A stretch of 64,000 nucleotides of DNA from an uncultured Lachnospiraceae bacterium. Its GTDB lineage: Bacteria > Bacillota > Clostridia > Lachnospirales > Lachnospiraceae. The stretch is taken from the NCBI GenBank assembly GCA_947630695.1, contig CANRIM010000001.1, positions 62,001 to 126,000 of the forward strand. Direction: 5' to 3'. Made by a program: the position numbers and the translations under genes. Positions 25,955-37,057 of this stretch are shown here, in pieces (the stretch's first letter is position 1; each line of letters starts with the position of its first letter). The notes below the pieces were generated by a model that saw only the letters and a program-made list of their open reading frames with translations, was not told the DNA's origin and made no database searches.

Positions 25955-27706
25955 ATGACAATGAAAGGCGTACTGATCTGCGCAAAGCCCATGGCTCCGG
26001 AAAATGTTGCGAAGCTGGAAGCCTTTTTTTCAGAAAAGTACGGGGCGAAGGTGGTTCTGCAGGAGGTCATCGATGAGGAACTCATCGGCGGATTTCGCGT
26101 TCGGATCGGCGGCAATATCTATGACATGGGCATGGATACGGCCTTTGAAAAGCTGTCCAATGCCGTAGATGCTTCCGATGTGCTGCAGGACGGCAAGGTG
26201 GTTTATGAGCTGGGGGATTATCTGACGCAGCTGTGGCAGACCATCAGCGATGCGCCGCCCGAAAAGAAGGGTACGGTGGTATCGGTAGGCGACGGCATTG
26301 CCGTGATTAAGGGCATGAAGGACCGCCGCTACTATGAACTGATCGAATTTCACAGCCATTGCTTCGGCATTGCCATGAATCTGCGGGAAGACCGGACGGA
26401 ATGTATTCTGATCGGCGACGAGGGCCTGATCGAGGAAGGGCAGGCGGTATTCGGCACTGGCAAAGCACTGGAAGTTCCTGTGGGAGAGTGTATGCTGGGC
26501 AGGGTTGTGGACCCGCTGGGCAGGCCCCTGGACGAAGAAGGCACCATTCATTTCGCGAAGACAAGGCCCATCGAGGCAAACGCGGCGCCGATTATCGACA
26601 GAAAGCCGGTGTCCGTTCCCCTGGAAACCGGATGCCTGGCCATTGACGCCATGATTCCCCTGGGCAGAGGCCAACGGCAGCTGATTATCGGCGACCGGCA
26701 GCTGGGGAAAACAACCCTGGCCATCGATACCATTATCAATCAAAAAGGAAAAAATGTTCTCTGCGTGTATGTGGCCATCGGCCAGAAGGCCTCCACGGTG
26801 GCGCAGATGGTGCAGCTGCTGAAAAGCACCGGCGCCATGGAGTATACCGTTGTGGTCAGCGCGACGGCAGCGGCGCCGACGCCGATGCAGTATATCGCGC
26901 CTTATGCGGGCTGTGCCATTGCAGAGGAGTTTATGTACAGCGGAAGGGATGTGCTGATCGTCTATGACGATCTGTCCAAGCACGCTGTGGCGTACCGGAC
27001 GATTTCCCTGCTGCTGAAGCGGCCGCCCGGCCGTGAGGCGTATCCGGGAGACGTCTTTTATCTCCACTCCAGACTGCTGGAACGAAGCGCCTGCCTGAGT
27101 GAAAAGCTGGGAGGCGGAACTATGACCGCCATTCCCATCATTGAAACGCTGGATGGCGATATTTCGGCTTATATTCCCACCAATGTCATTTCCATTACTG
27201 ACGGACAGATTTTCCTGCAGAGCAATCTGTTCCATTCCGGCGTCAAACCGGCGGTCAGCGTAGGCCTGTCCGTATCCCGTGTAGGCGGCGCGGCGCAGAC
27301 CAAGGCCATCCGGCGTTTTTCCGGACAGCTGCGTCTGGAACTGGCGCAGTACAGGGAAAAGGAAGTATTTGCCCGGTTCGGCACCGGTCTCGACAGCGAG
27401 ACCCAGGCGCTGTTAAAGCGCGGACGGCAGTTCGTGGAACTGCTGAAGCAGCCGCAGCATGCGCCGTATACCATGTACCAGGAAGCCATATTGCTGTATG
27501 TGTTTGTAAACCGGCTGGTGCCGGATCTGCCGCCGGAGGAAATCGCGGAACTGAAGGTGGATTTCCTGCGGTTTATGCATATGCAGTATCGCCGCGTGGA
27601 GCGGGCAATATTAAACAGCAAGACCATTGATGATAAATCGGCGGAACTGATTACGCGGGCGTTTCAGGAATTTATGGCGGGACGCGAAAACGCAAAAACG
27701 CAGTAA
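25955..27706 (+). CDS. atpA: ATP synthase delta C-terminal domain fused to subunit alpha
   Basis: A 583-residue protein, about 80 longer than normal alpha. Residues 1-70 match the C-terminal domain of delta/OSCP: ENVAKLEAFFSEKYGAKVVL, then the delta signature DEELIGGFRVRIGGNIYD (40-57) and MDTAFEKLSNA. From about 84 the alpha N-terminal helix follows (ELGDYLTQLWQTI), then GTVVSVGDGIAVIKG at 106 and complete alpha: Walker A GDRQLGKT at 246-253, IGQKASTVAQMV, DDLSKHAVAYR, and RPPGREAYPGDVFYLHSRLLER. No stop or frameshift separates the parts. ATG 25955 has gggagggc 8 bases upstream; TTG 25949 is too close to that site. No separate atpH exists between atpF and this gene, so the delta N-terminal domain is absent from the operon. 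Alpha is non-catalytic in ATP turnover and alternates with beta. Confidence 0.93.
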   Translation: MTMKGVLICAKPMAPENVAKLEAFFSEKYGAKVVLQEVIDEELIGGFRVRIGGNIYDMGMDTAFEKLSNAVDASDVLQDGKVVYELGDYLTQLWQTISDAPPEKKGTVVSVGDGIAVIKGMKDRRYYELIEFHSHCFGIAMNLREDRTECILIGDEGLIEEGQAVFGTGKALEVPVGECMLGRVVDPLGRPLDEEGTIHFAKTRPIEANAAPIIDRKPVSVPLETGCLAIDAMIPLGRGQRQLIIGDRQLGKTTLAIDTIINQKGKNVLCVYVAIGQKASTVAQMVQLLKSTGAMEYTVVVSATAAAPTPMQYIAPYAGCAIAEEFMYSGRDVLIVYDDLSKHAVAYRTISLLLKRPPGREAYPGDVFYLHSRLLERSACLSEKLGGGTMTAIPIIETLDGDISAYIPTNVISITDGQIFLQSNLFHSGVKPAVSVGLSVSRVGGAAQTKAIRRFSGQLRLELAQYREKEVFARFGTGLDSETQALLKRGRQFVELLKQPQHAPYTMYQEAILLYVFVNRLVPDLPPEEIAELKVDFLRFMHMQYRRVERAILNSKTIDDKSAELITRAFQEFMAGRENAKTQ

Positions 27707-27739
27707 GGCTGCCGATGCATTGAAAAAGGAGGCGGGCAC

Positions 27740-30445
<2,706 letters not shown>

Positions 30446-30455
30446 GCCGCTACAA

Positions 30456-30549
30456 GGAGGAAGGCTTATGCGAAGCATAACTTTCAATGCCTTCCGACGA
30501 CATGGCAGGTGCGCTCCCCGAGCGCGCGTGCCGATACCTTGATAGGAGG
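30456..30549 (+). repeat. Structured intergenic repeat, copy 2
   Basis: Second copy of the element at 7687-7781, lying between atpC and the amidase gene. It keeps both hairpins: GGAAGGC..GCCTTCC around TATGC-gaa-GCATA, and the GC stem, whose loop end is changed to GCGCTC-ccc-GAGCGC with pairing retained. It again ends in the GGAGG that serves the downstream start codon. A 2-base length difference in the loop breaks any common reading frame between the copies. Confidence 0.8.
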
Positions 30550-30556
30550 AAGGATT

Positions 30557-31987
30557 ATGAAAGTCAGAATAAAACGGATTGCAGCAGTACTGCTGTGTAT
30601 GGCGCTTCTTTGCGGCGCAATGTCGGTCTGCGTGTTTGCGGCGGACAAATATGACGGCTATCCCCTGGCTCAGGCAGATACGCTGAAAGGAAAAATCGTG
30701 ATTTTGGACGCCGGACACGGAATTGAAAATTCCGGCGGGGCGGAAGGGTATCTGGAATCGGAATTTGCCCTTGCGGAGGTACTTTTTGTCAAACAGAATC
30801 TGGAAAACCGCGGGGCAGTCGTATATCTGACCCGATCCACGGAAAACGACGTATATACTTATGCCAGAATGTCCTATGCAAATAATCTGGCGCTGGATGA
30901 GGTTGTGAAAAAATATCTGGCACAGCTGGAAAACGGCAATGCCGACGCACAGAATAATCTCGATGAGATTGCCGGCCTGCAGGCAGAGCTGCAGACGGTG
31001 ATCGACGATCATTCCAGGGATACGCTGTATTACAATACGCCCTATTCCATGAGCAGTCCCATCAAGGATGTGCTGCGGCGGGTGTTCGAGTATGAAAACA
31101 CACCAGAAGTGTACGAAAATATGCTGTTCATTTCCATTCATTCCAATGCGGATGAGAGCGGTACGGCCAGTGGAACCACGGTTTATTATATGAGCAACAG
31201 TTTTGCGGATTCACAGAATTATTATACGAATTATTCCAATGAACAGCGGAAAATCAATCTGGCCACCTGGCTGGGAGAGGCAGTGTCGGAAGCAGGCGGA
31301 TTTCGCAACCGGGGACTGGCCCTCAATGATTTTTATATGATCCGGGAACACAATATTCCGGGGGCGCTGATTGAAACCGCGTTCCACAGCAATGCTGAGG
31401 ACCGGGCGAAGCTGTCGGATGAAACATACCGGAAGCGGATTGCCAATGCCATTACATTTGCGATTGAAGATTATTTTGCATACTATAAAGCTTCGGAGAC
31501 CATTACCCCGGAACCGGAGATTACGCCGGAACCCACGGAAGAACCGGAACCCTTTTACAAAGCGGATCTGGATGCCGACGGTTTTGTGAGTGCTGCCGAT
31601 TCGCTGGCTGTCTTAAAGCATGCGGCGCACCTGAAACGGCTGGAAGGAAGGGCACTGGAAGAAGCGGATGTGAATCGGGACGGGACGGTGGACAGCAAGG
31701 ACGCCCTGATGATTTTGCAGTATGTAGCGAAGCTGATTCCGGCGGAAAATGAGGATACCTATGAATTTCCGGTTGTGACGGAGGCTCCGGAAACAGAAAC
31801 ACCGGGAACGGAGACCACGGAAACAGAAACGCCGGGAACGGAGACCACGGAAACAGAAACACCGGAAACGGAGACTACGGAAACAGAAACGCCGGGAACG
31901 GAGACCACGGAAACAGAAACGCCGGAGACGGTAAACCCGGAAACAGAAGTGCCGGAAACGGAGGAAATATCGGCCCCGGCAGCATAA
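30557..31987 (+). CDS. Secreted N-acetylmuramoyl-L-alanine amidase with dockerin and Thr/Glu/Pro repeat tail
   Basis: A 476-residue exported cell-wall hydrolase. A signal peptide (basic start, hydrophobic core, cleavage near VFA-ADKY, residue about 29) precedes an Amidase_3 domain with zinc ligands in LDAGHGIENSGG, the E in LESEFALAE, SIHSNADESG and the catalytic Glu in ALIETAFHSN. Residues about 335-395 are a type I dockerin-like pair: DLDADGFVSAADSLAVLKHAAHL and DVNRDGTVDSKDALMILQYVAKL, both with calcium-loop Asp/Asn spacing. The tail is a Thr-Glu-Pro repeat encoded by 30-bp DNA repeats. ATG 30557 uses the GGAGG from the structured repeat. No promoter of its own is evident. Confidence 0.9.
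   Translation: MKVRIKRIAAVLLCMALLCGAMSVCVFAADKYDGYPLAQADTLKGKIVILDAGHGIENSGGAEGYLESEFALAEVLFVKQNLENRGAVVYLTRSTENDVYTYARMSYANNLALDEVVKKYLAQLENGNADAQNNLDEIAGLQAELQTVIDDHSRDTLYYNTPYSMSSPIKDVLRRVFEYENTPEVYENMLFISIHSNADESGTASGTTVYYMSNSFADSQNYYTNYSNEQRKINLATWLGEAVSEAGGFRNRGLALNDFYMIREHNIPGALIETAFHSNAEDRAKLSDETYRKRIANAITFAIEDYFAYYKASETITPEPEITPEPTEEPEPFYKADLDADGFVSAADSLAVLKHAAHLKRLEGRALEEADVNRDGTVDSKDALMILQYVAKLIPAENEDTYEFPVVTEAPETETPGTETTETETPGTETTETETPETETTETETPGTETTETETPETVNPETEVPETEEISAPAA
31790..31969 (+). repeat. Six tandem 30-bp repeats inside the amidase gene
   Basis: Six in-frame units beginning GAAACAGAAAC, period 30, at 31790, 31820, 31850, 31880, 31910 and 31940. The first four are nearly identical and the last two are diverged. 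They encode ETETPGTETT-type decapeptides, a flexible acidic linker or tail that can change length by slippage. Confidence 0.92.
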
Positions 31988-31992
31988 AATAG

Positions 31993-32021
31993 TTGACATC
32001 TTTTTGTTTAGATTTTATAAT
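31993..32021 (+). promoter_or_regulatory. Strong sigma-A promoter of the liv operon
   Basis: TTGACA (31993-31998), 17-base spacer, TATAAT (32016-32021): both hexamers are consensus. It gives a leader of about 109 bases. Confidence 0.9.
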
Positions 32022-32064
32022 TCAAAACAAATTGGCCGCCATATTTGCAGGATTGAAAAATATA

Positions 32065-32099
32065 AAAACGGCTTTACTGATTTTGAGTGGAGCCGTTTT
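32065..32099 (+). promoter_or_regulatory. Hairpin in the livJ leader
   Basis: AAAACGGCT (32065-32073) pairs with AGCCGTTTT (32091-32099), 17-base loop, followed by atgttt. It lies between the consensus promoter and livJ, so it is either an attenuator-like terminator or the late terminator of the amidase gene. The T-run is short. Confidence 0.5.
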
Positions 32100-32136
32100 A
32101 TGTTTCATATGAAATAAAAGGAAAAGAGGTAGCAAC

Positions 32137-33261
32137 ATGAAAAACATGAAAAAGATCATGGCATTCGCACTTGCTGCAGTTATGGCAGTATCCTGTCTGA
32201 CAGGCTGCGGAAAAAGCGAAAGTAAAAAGAGCGCCTATTTTATCGGCGCGACAGGTCCTTTGACCGGTGACGCAATGTCTTACGGCGTTTCCGTCAACAG
32301 AGGCGCGCAGATCGCGGTAGATGAAATCAATGAAGCCGGCGGTCTGAATGGTGTGGAATTTACTTATGAAATGAAGGATGACAAGGCAACCGCAGCCGAC
32401 GCCTCCACAGGGTATGATTCTCTGTATGATGACGGTATGCAGGTTTCCATCGGCAGCGTAACTTCCGCATCCTGTGAAGCTTTTGCTTCCAAGGCAGCAG
32501 AGGATAACCTGTTCTTCATTACACCTTCCGCATCGGCGGCCAGTGTTATTGAAAACAGATCCAATGCTTTCCGTGTCTGCTTCGGTGATCCCGATCAGGG
32601 TACACTTGCTGCAGAGGAACTTTCCGAGAATTTTGAGAAGATCGGATGTATCTATGATACCAGCGATACATATTCTACCGGTATCTGGGAAGCATTTGAC
32701 GAAGAAATGAAGAATCTGGGCACAGAGTATACGGTTTGTACGTTTGACGCGGATAACAAGAGAGATTTCTCCAGCCAGGTAGACACCCTGAAAGACTGCG
32801 ATGTCATTTTCCTTCCGATTTACTATACGGAAGCCGGCCTGATTGCCAAGGCGTGCGCAGCCAAGGGCGTGGGCGCCGAGATTTTCGGTTGTGACGGACT
32901 GGACGGCGTTGCGGAGCAGATCGATTCGACGGTGACCAACCGCATTCGTTACATCACCCCGTTTGATGTCAACAGCACCGATGAAAAGGTTGCGGCGTTT
33001 GTTTCCAAATATGAGGATGCTTACGGCGAGAAGCCCGATCAGTTTGCTGCAGACGGATATGATGCGGTTTATGCGATTTACCTTGCCATGGATGCAGCGG
33101 GCGTAAATGACGTGAAGATTTCCGCCAGCGATCTCTGCGATAAGATTGTAGAAGCGATCACCGATGATTCCTTCTCCTATGCCGGACTGACCGGTGATAT
33201 GACCTGGGATGCAAGCGGTGCCTGCACGAAGGTCCCGGTTATTGTTGAACTGAGCAACTAA
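32137..33261 (+). CDS. livJ: Branched-chain amino acid ABC transporter substrate-binding lipoprotein
   Basis: A 374-residue periplasmic-binding-fold lipoprotein that captures leucine, isoleucine, valine or related amino acids. The lipobox is LTGC near residue 25. The mature part has GATGPLTGDAMSYGVSVNRGAQIAVDEINEAGGLNG at its start, typical for LivJ, and further on the SVTSASCEAFASKA and FADDGY-like QFAADGYDAVYAIYLA segments. It heads livJHMGF; a strong hairpin separates it from livH. Confidence 0.92.
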   Translation: MKNMKKIMAFALAAVMAVSCLTGCGKSESKKSAYFIGATGPLTGDAMSYGVSVNRGAQIAVDEINEAGGLNGVEFTYEMKDDKATAADASTGYDSLYDDGMQVSIGSVTSASCEAFASKAAEDNLFFITPSASAASVIENRSNAFRVCFGDPDQGTLAAEELSENFEKIGCIYDTSDTYSTGIWEAFDEEMKNLGTEYTVCTFDADNKRDFSSQVDTLKDCDVIFLPIYYTEAGLIAKACAAKGVGAEIFGCDGLDGVAEQIDSTVTNRIRYITPFDVNSTDEKVAAFVSKYEDAYGEKPDQFAADGYDAVYAIYLAMDAAGVNDVKISASDLCDKIVEAITDDSFSYAGLTGDMTWDASGACTKVPVIVELSN

Positions 33262-33290
33262 AAACGAATCAAAATTTCATACACTTTTAC

Positions 33291-33326
33291 CGCATACGGC
33301 CGGAAAATTCCTTTCGGCCGTATGCG
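33291..33326 (+). promoter_or_regulatory. Long perfect hairpin between livJ and livH
   Basis: A perfect 12-bp stem, CGCATACGGCCG (33291-33302) with CGGCCGTATGCG (33315-33326), 12-base loop and no T-run. The form suits a 3' stabiliser or partial terminator that lets the binding protein be made in excess over the permeases. Confidence 0.75.
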
Positions 33327-33442
33327 TAATTCGTGCCGATATGCAAGGCGCATGAAAGATTTTACAATTCTGCTTTTTGCATATCGATGCGAATCTGCCC
33401 GCACAAAGCGCTGCAGAGCGCAAGAAACGAAGGGAGAAGCAC

Positions 33443-34327
33443 ATGAACATAGTAAGCGGCTTGATCAACGGCCTGAGCCTGGGTGCGATCTATGCACTGA
33501 TTGCTCTGGGTTATACGATGGTGTACGGCATTGCGCGTATGCTGAATTTTGCCCACGGTGATATCATCATGGTGGGTGCTTATGCCATTTATTTTGCAGT
33601 GGGAATCAGCGACAATCCGGTGGTTTCCATTCTGGGCTCCATTGTGTTTGCCATTCTGATATGTACGCTGATGGGCGTTATTACGGAAGGTCTGGCTTAC
33701 CGGCCGCTGCGGGGCGCTTCTCCGCTGGCAGTACTGATTACGGCCATTGGCGTCAGCTATTTTCTGCAGGGAATTGCCCAGATGGCCTTCGGCGCGAAAG
33801 CGCTGCCCATCACACTGCCGAATCTGGGAACGATTCGTCTGTTCGGTACATCCATCAGTGTGGGTACGATCATTACCCTGATCCTGGGCCTGATTCTGAT
33901 GCTTGCGCTTACGCTGTTTGTCAAATATACGCGTACGGGCCGTGCAATGCTGGCCGTGTCCGAAGATAATGGCGCAGCGCAGCTGATGGGCGTCAATGTG
34001 AACCGGATCATCATGCTGACCTTTGCCATCGGTTCCGCACTGGCGGCCTTTGCCAGTCTGTTTTATCTGTTTTCGATCCCGTCTGTGGATCCGAAGTTAG
34101 GATCCATGCCCGGTATTAAGGCATTTGCCGCGGCGGTCATCGGCGGCATCGGTTCCATTCCCGGCGCGGTGATCGGCGGTCTGCTGCTGGGACTGATCGA
34201 AAACGTCTGCAAAACGGTTCCGGGTCTGAGCCAGTATACCCTTGCCATTGAGTTCGGAATCCTGATTCTGATGCTGTTGATCCGGCCCATCGGCATCCTC
34301 GGCAAGAAGAGGAGGGTGAAGGTCTGA
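33443..34327 (+). CDS. livH: Branched-chain amino acid ABC transporter permease LivH
   Basis: A 294-residue membrane protein with about eight hydrophobic segments. It begins MNIVSGLINGLSLGAIYALIALGYTMVYGIARMLNFAHGD, the LivH signature, and ends ...GLIENVCKTVPGLSQYTLAIEFGILILMLLIRPIGILGKKR. ATG 33443 has gaagggagaag upstream; the in-frame region before it has no site. It overlaps livM by one base (TGATG). Confidence 0.94.
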   Translation: MNIVSGLINGLSLGAIYALIALGYTMVYGIARMLNFAHGDIIMVGAYAIYFAVGISDNPVVSILGSIVFAILICTLMGVITEGLAYRPLRGASPLAVLITAIGVSYFLQGIAQMAFGAKALPITLPNLGTIRLFGTSISVGTIITLILGLILMLALTLFVKYTRTGRAMLAVSEDNGAAQLMGVNVNRIIMLTFAIGSALAAFASLFYLFSIPSVDPKLGSMPGIKAFAAAVIGGIGSIPGAVIGGLLLGLIENVCKTVPGLSQYTLAIEFGILILMLLIRPIGILGKKRRVKV

Positions 34328-35505
34328 TGAAACAGTATCTGAAAAATATCAAACAATCCTTTAAACTGAAAAAAAGCCTGAATTATTTTGTGATTGCGGT
34401 GTTTCTGATTGCCATGATCTGCCTGGACGCAGGCGGTATGCTGGGACGTTCCACCGTCGGTATTCTTTCCCGGATCGCCTATTGTATTATCCTGGCGGTT
34501 TCGCTGAATCTGGTCGTCGGATTTTTGGGAGAACTGTCCTTAGGACACGCAGGTTTTATGTGCGTCGGCGCCTATGTGGGCTGTTTCTGCGCAAATCTGC
34601 TGCACAAGAGCATCGCCAGCGATCTGCTGGTGCTGATCATCGCGATGCTCATCGGCGGCGCGACGGCTGCCGTCTTCGGCTTTATCGTAGGGCTTCCGGC
34701 GCTGCGATTGCGCGGGGATTATCTGGCCATTGTCACCCTTGCCTTTGGTGAAATCGTGCGGAATATTTTCAACGGATGGGATGCCTTCGGCGGCGCCATG
34801 GGACTCAGTACAAAACCTTATGATGCGCATTCGCTGTTTATCGTCGCTTTTATCGTTGTACTGTTTGTACTGATGGTCTGCCAGAATCTGATCCGCAGTA
34901 AGCACGGCCGTGCCATTACGGCAATCCGTGATAATGAAATCGCGGCAAAGGCCATGGGCATCAATGTCACATACTATAAGCTGTTTGTATTCACCATCGC
35001 CGCGTTTTTCGCAGGGGTGGCAGGGGTGATCTACGGACATTCCGTTTCCATCATCCGGCAGGATTATTTTACGTATAATTATTCCATCGACTATCTGGTT
35101 ATGGTGGTCCTGGGCGGCATGGGCAGCATGAACGGCTCCATCATTGCGGCGTCGTTGATTACGTATATCAATGTCTGGCTGCAGAATATGCTGACCGGCG
35201 ATCTGGCGGGCATCAAGCAGCCGATCTACGCGCTGATTCTGATTGCGGTGGTCATGTTCAACAACGCGCCGGCGCTGAAGCCGTTCAAAGAAAGATTCAA
35301 TCTCCGGAATCTCTGGGATCTAATTTTCCGTTCGCGGCGGAAACCGGAGGTCATCAAAGACGACGCCGCCGAATGGAACCGGATCGAGACGAAAATCAAG
35401 ATCGACGATCTGCTGTCTGTGGAGGTGCCGCCGAACAAGGCCAATACTCCGGACAAACCGCAAAAGGACGGCGCTGCTGTCAAACCGAAGAAGGGAGGCA
35501 AATAA
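34327..35505 (+). CDS. livM: Branched-chain amino acid ABC transporter permease LivM
   Basis: Second permease, 392 residues, with about nine to ten hydrophobic segments. Signature regions are SLNLVVGFLGELSLGHAGFMCVGAYV, LRLRGDYLAIVTLAFGEIVR and AIRDNEIAAKAMGINVTYYKLFVF. The last 70 residues (after about 325) are a charged, Lys/Pro-rich cytosolic extension, longer than in many LivM proteins. Confidence 0.94.
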   Translation: MKQYLKNIKQSFKLKKSLNYFVIAVFLIAMICLDAGGMLGRSTVGILSRIAYCIILAVSLNLVVGFLGELSLGHAGFMCVGAYVGCFCANLLHKSIASDLLVLIIAMLIGGATAAVFGFIVGLPALRLRGDYLAIVTLAFGEIVRNIFNGWDAFGGAMGLSTKPYDAHSLFIVAFIVVLFVLMVCQNLIRSKHGRAITAIRDNEIAAKAMGINVTYYKLFVFTIAAFFAGVAGVIYGHSVSIIRQDYFTYNYSIDYLVMVVLGGMGSMNGSIIAASLITYINVWLQNMLTGDLAGIKQPIYALILIAVVMFNNAPALKPFKERFNLRNLWDLIFRSRRKPEVIKDDAAEWNRIETKIKIDDLLSVEVPPNKANTPDKPQKDGAAVKPKKGGK

Positions 35506-35506
35506 G

Positions 35507-36277
35507 ATGTCTGATATAATGCTGAAAACAGAAAACTTAGGAATCTCCTTCGGCGGTCTGAAAGCGGTGGACAACGTCAATCTGGAAGTTAAAAAGAAAC
35601 AGTTCTACGGACTGGTGGGGCCCAACGGCGCCGGCAAAACCACGGTGTTTAATATTCTGACGGGCGTATATCAGCCCACCACCGGAAAATTTTATCTGGA
35701 CGGAACCGAGTTAAACGGCAAGAGCCAGGAGACCATCAATCATATGGGCATCGCCCGGACCTTCCAGAATATCCGGCTGTTCAGCAACATGAGCGTGATT
35801 CGAAACGTGCTGGTGGGACTGCACAATCAGAAGGAATTTCGCTGCAGCCCGTTTACAAGTATGTTCCGTATGCCGGGACATTATGATTCCGAGATCCGGA
35901 TGCGTGAAAAGGCAAAGGAAATCCTGCGTATTTTTGATCTGGAAGAAGAGAGAAACAATCTTTCCTGCAATCTGCCCTACGGCAAACAGAGAAAGCTGGA
36001 AATCGCCAGGGCACTGGCCACCAATCCCAAGCTGCTGCTGCTGGATGAACCTGCGGCGGGCATGAATCCGAATGAAACCAAAGAATTGATGGATATCATT
36101 AAATTTATCCGTGACAAATACGAAGTAACCATCCTGCTGATCGAGCATGATATGAAATTCGTCTCCGGCATTTGCGATGAAATCACCGTTCTGAATTTCG
36201 GAACCGTGCTTGCGCAGGGCGATACGAAAACAGCGCTGAATGATCCGGAAGTCATCAGAGCGTATATCGGAGGATAG
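35507..36277 (+). CDS. livG: Branched-chain amino acid ABC transporter ATPase LivG
   Basis: A 256-residue ATPase. Walker A is GPNGAGKTT, the signature region is LPYGKQRKLEIARAL (LivG-type in place of LSGGQ), and Walker B is LLLLDEPAAGMNPNE. ILLIEHDMKFV supplies the switch histidine. It starts 1 base after the livM stop. Confidence 0.95.
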   Translation: MSDIMLKTENLGISFGGLKAVDNVNLEVKKKQFYGLVGPNGAGKTTVFNILTGVYQPTTGKFYLDGTELNGKSQETINHMGIARTFQNIRLFSNMSVIRNVLVGLHNQKEFRCSPFTSMFRMPGHYDSEIRMREKAKEILRIFDLEEERNNLSCNLPYGKQRKLEIARALATNPKLLLLDEPAAGMNPNETKELMDIIKFIRDKYEVTILLIEHDMKFVSGICDEITVLNFGTVLAQGDTKTALNDPEVIRAYIGG

Positions 36278-36281
36278 GAAA

Positions 36282-36992
36282 ATGGCATTATTGGAAGTAA
36301 AGGATCTGGAAGTCTATTACGGCGTGATCCGCGCGCTGAAAGGCATCAGCTTTGAAGTCAGCAAGGGAGAAATCGTTACGCTGATCGGTGCCAACGGCGC
36401 GGGCAAAACCACCATTATGCAAAGTGTCATCGGCCTGATCCCCGCACGGGCGGGTACGGTGATTTATAACGGAACGGACATTACCAAACTTCCCTGCCAC
36501 AAGATCGTCGGGCTGGGCCTGACACAGGTGCCGGAGGGACGGCGGGTATTTCAGGAACTTTCCGTCCACGACAACCTGCTGATGGGCGCTTACAGCAGCA
36601 AGGATAAAAAACAGATCAAAAAAGATGTGGAACGTATCTGCCAGTGGTTCCCGCGGCTGGGGGAGCGGCTGACACAGATCGCCGGCACACTGTCCGGCGG
36701 CGAGCAGCAGATGCTGGCCATGGGCAGGGCAATGATGTCGCATCCGGATCTGCTGATGCTGGATGAACCTTCCATGGGACTTTCACCCCTGCTGGTGGAT
36801 GAAGTGTTCGAGATCATTCAGGAGTTTCGAAAGGACGGCACCACGATTCTTCTGGTAGAGCAGAACGCGGGAAAATCCCTTGCGATTTCCGACCGCGCCT
36901 ATGTGCTGGAAAACGGGCGGATCGTACTTTCCGGAACCGGAAAAGAACTGATGGAAAGTGAAGAAGTAAAGAAAGCTTATCTCGGCGGTTGA
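36282..36992 (+). CDS. livF: Branched-chain amino acid ABC transporter ATPase LivF
   Basis: A 236-residue ATPase. It begins MALLEVKDLEVYYGVIRALKG and has Walker A GANGAGKTT, signature LSGGEQQMLAMGRAMM, Walker B LLMLDEPSMGLSP and ILLVEQNAGKSLAISDRAYVLENG. ATG 36282 has ggaggatagg upstream and lies 4 bases after livG. Confidence 0.95.
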   Translation: MALLEVKDLEVYYGVIRALKGISFEVSKGEIVTLIGANGAGKTTIMQSVIGLIPARAGTVIYNGTDITKLPCHKIVGLGLTQVPEGRRVFQELSVHDNLLMGAYSSKDKKQIKKDVERICQWFPRLGERLTQIAGTLSGGEQQMLAMGRAMMSHPDLLMLDEPSMGLSPLLVDEVFEIIQEFRKDGTTILLVEQNAGKSLAISDRAYVLENGRIVLSGTGKELMESEEVKKAYLGG

Positions 36993-37010
36993 TGCCGGAA
37001 GACACGAAGG

Positions 37011-37052
37011 AAACCCGTAAGGCTGTGTCAGAACAGTTTTACGGGTTTTTTT
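37011..37052 (+). terminator. Terminator of the liv operon
   Basis: AAACCCGTAA (37011-37020) pairs with TTACGGGTTT (37039-37048), 18-base loop, followed by a T-run. It lies between convergent livF and sigE. Confidence 0.85.
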
Positions 37053-37057
37053 ACGGG

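Noticed and set aside
30470..30542. Short peptide ORF beginning MRSITFNAFRR in the structured repeat, with a similar start in the copy at 7700
   Set aside because: A 2-base length difference in the hairpin loop shifts the frame between copies, and base changes keep the stems, so structure rather than a peptide is conserved.
31790..31969. CRISPR-like array from regular 30-bp units
   Set aside because: Units are contiguous with no spacers and are in frame in the amidase gene.
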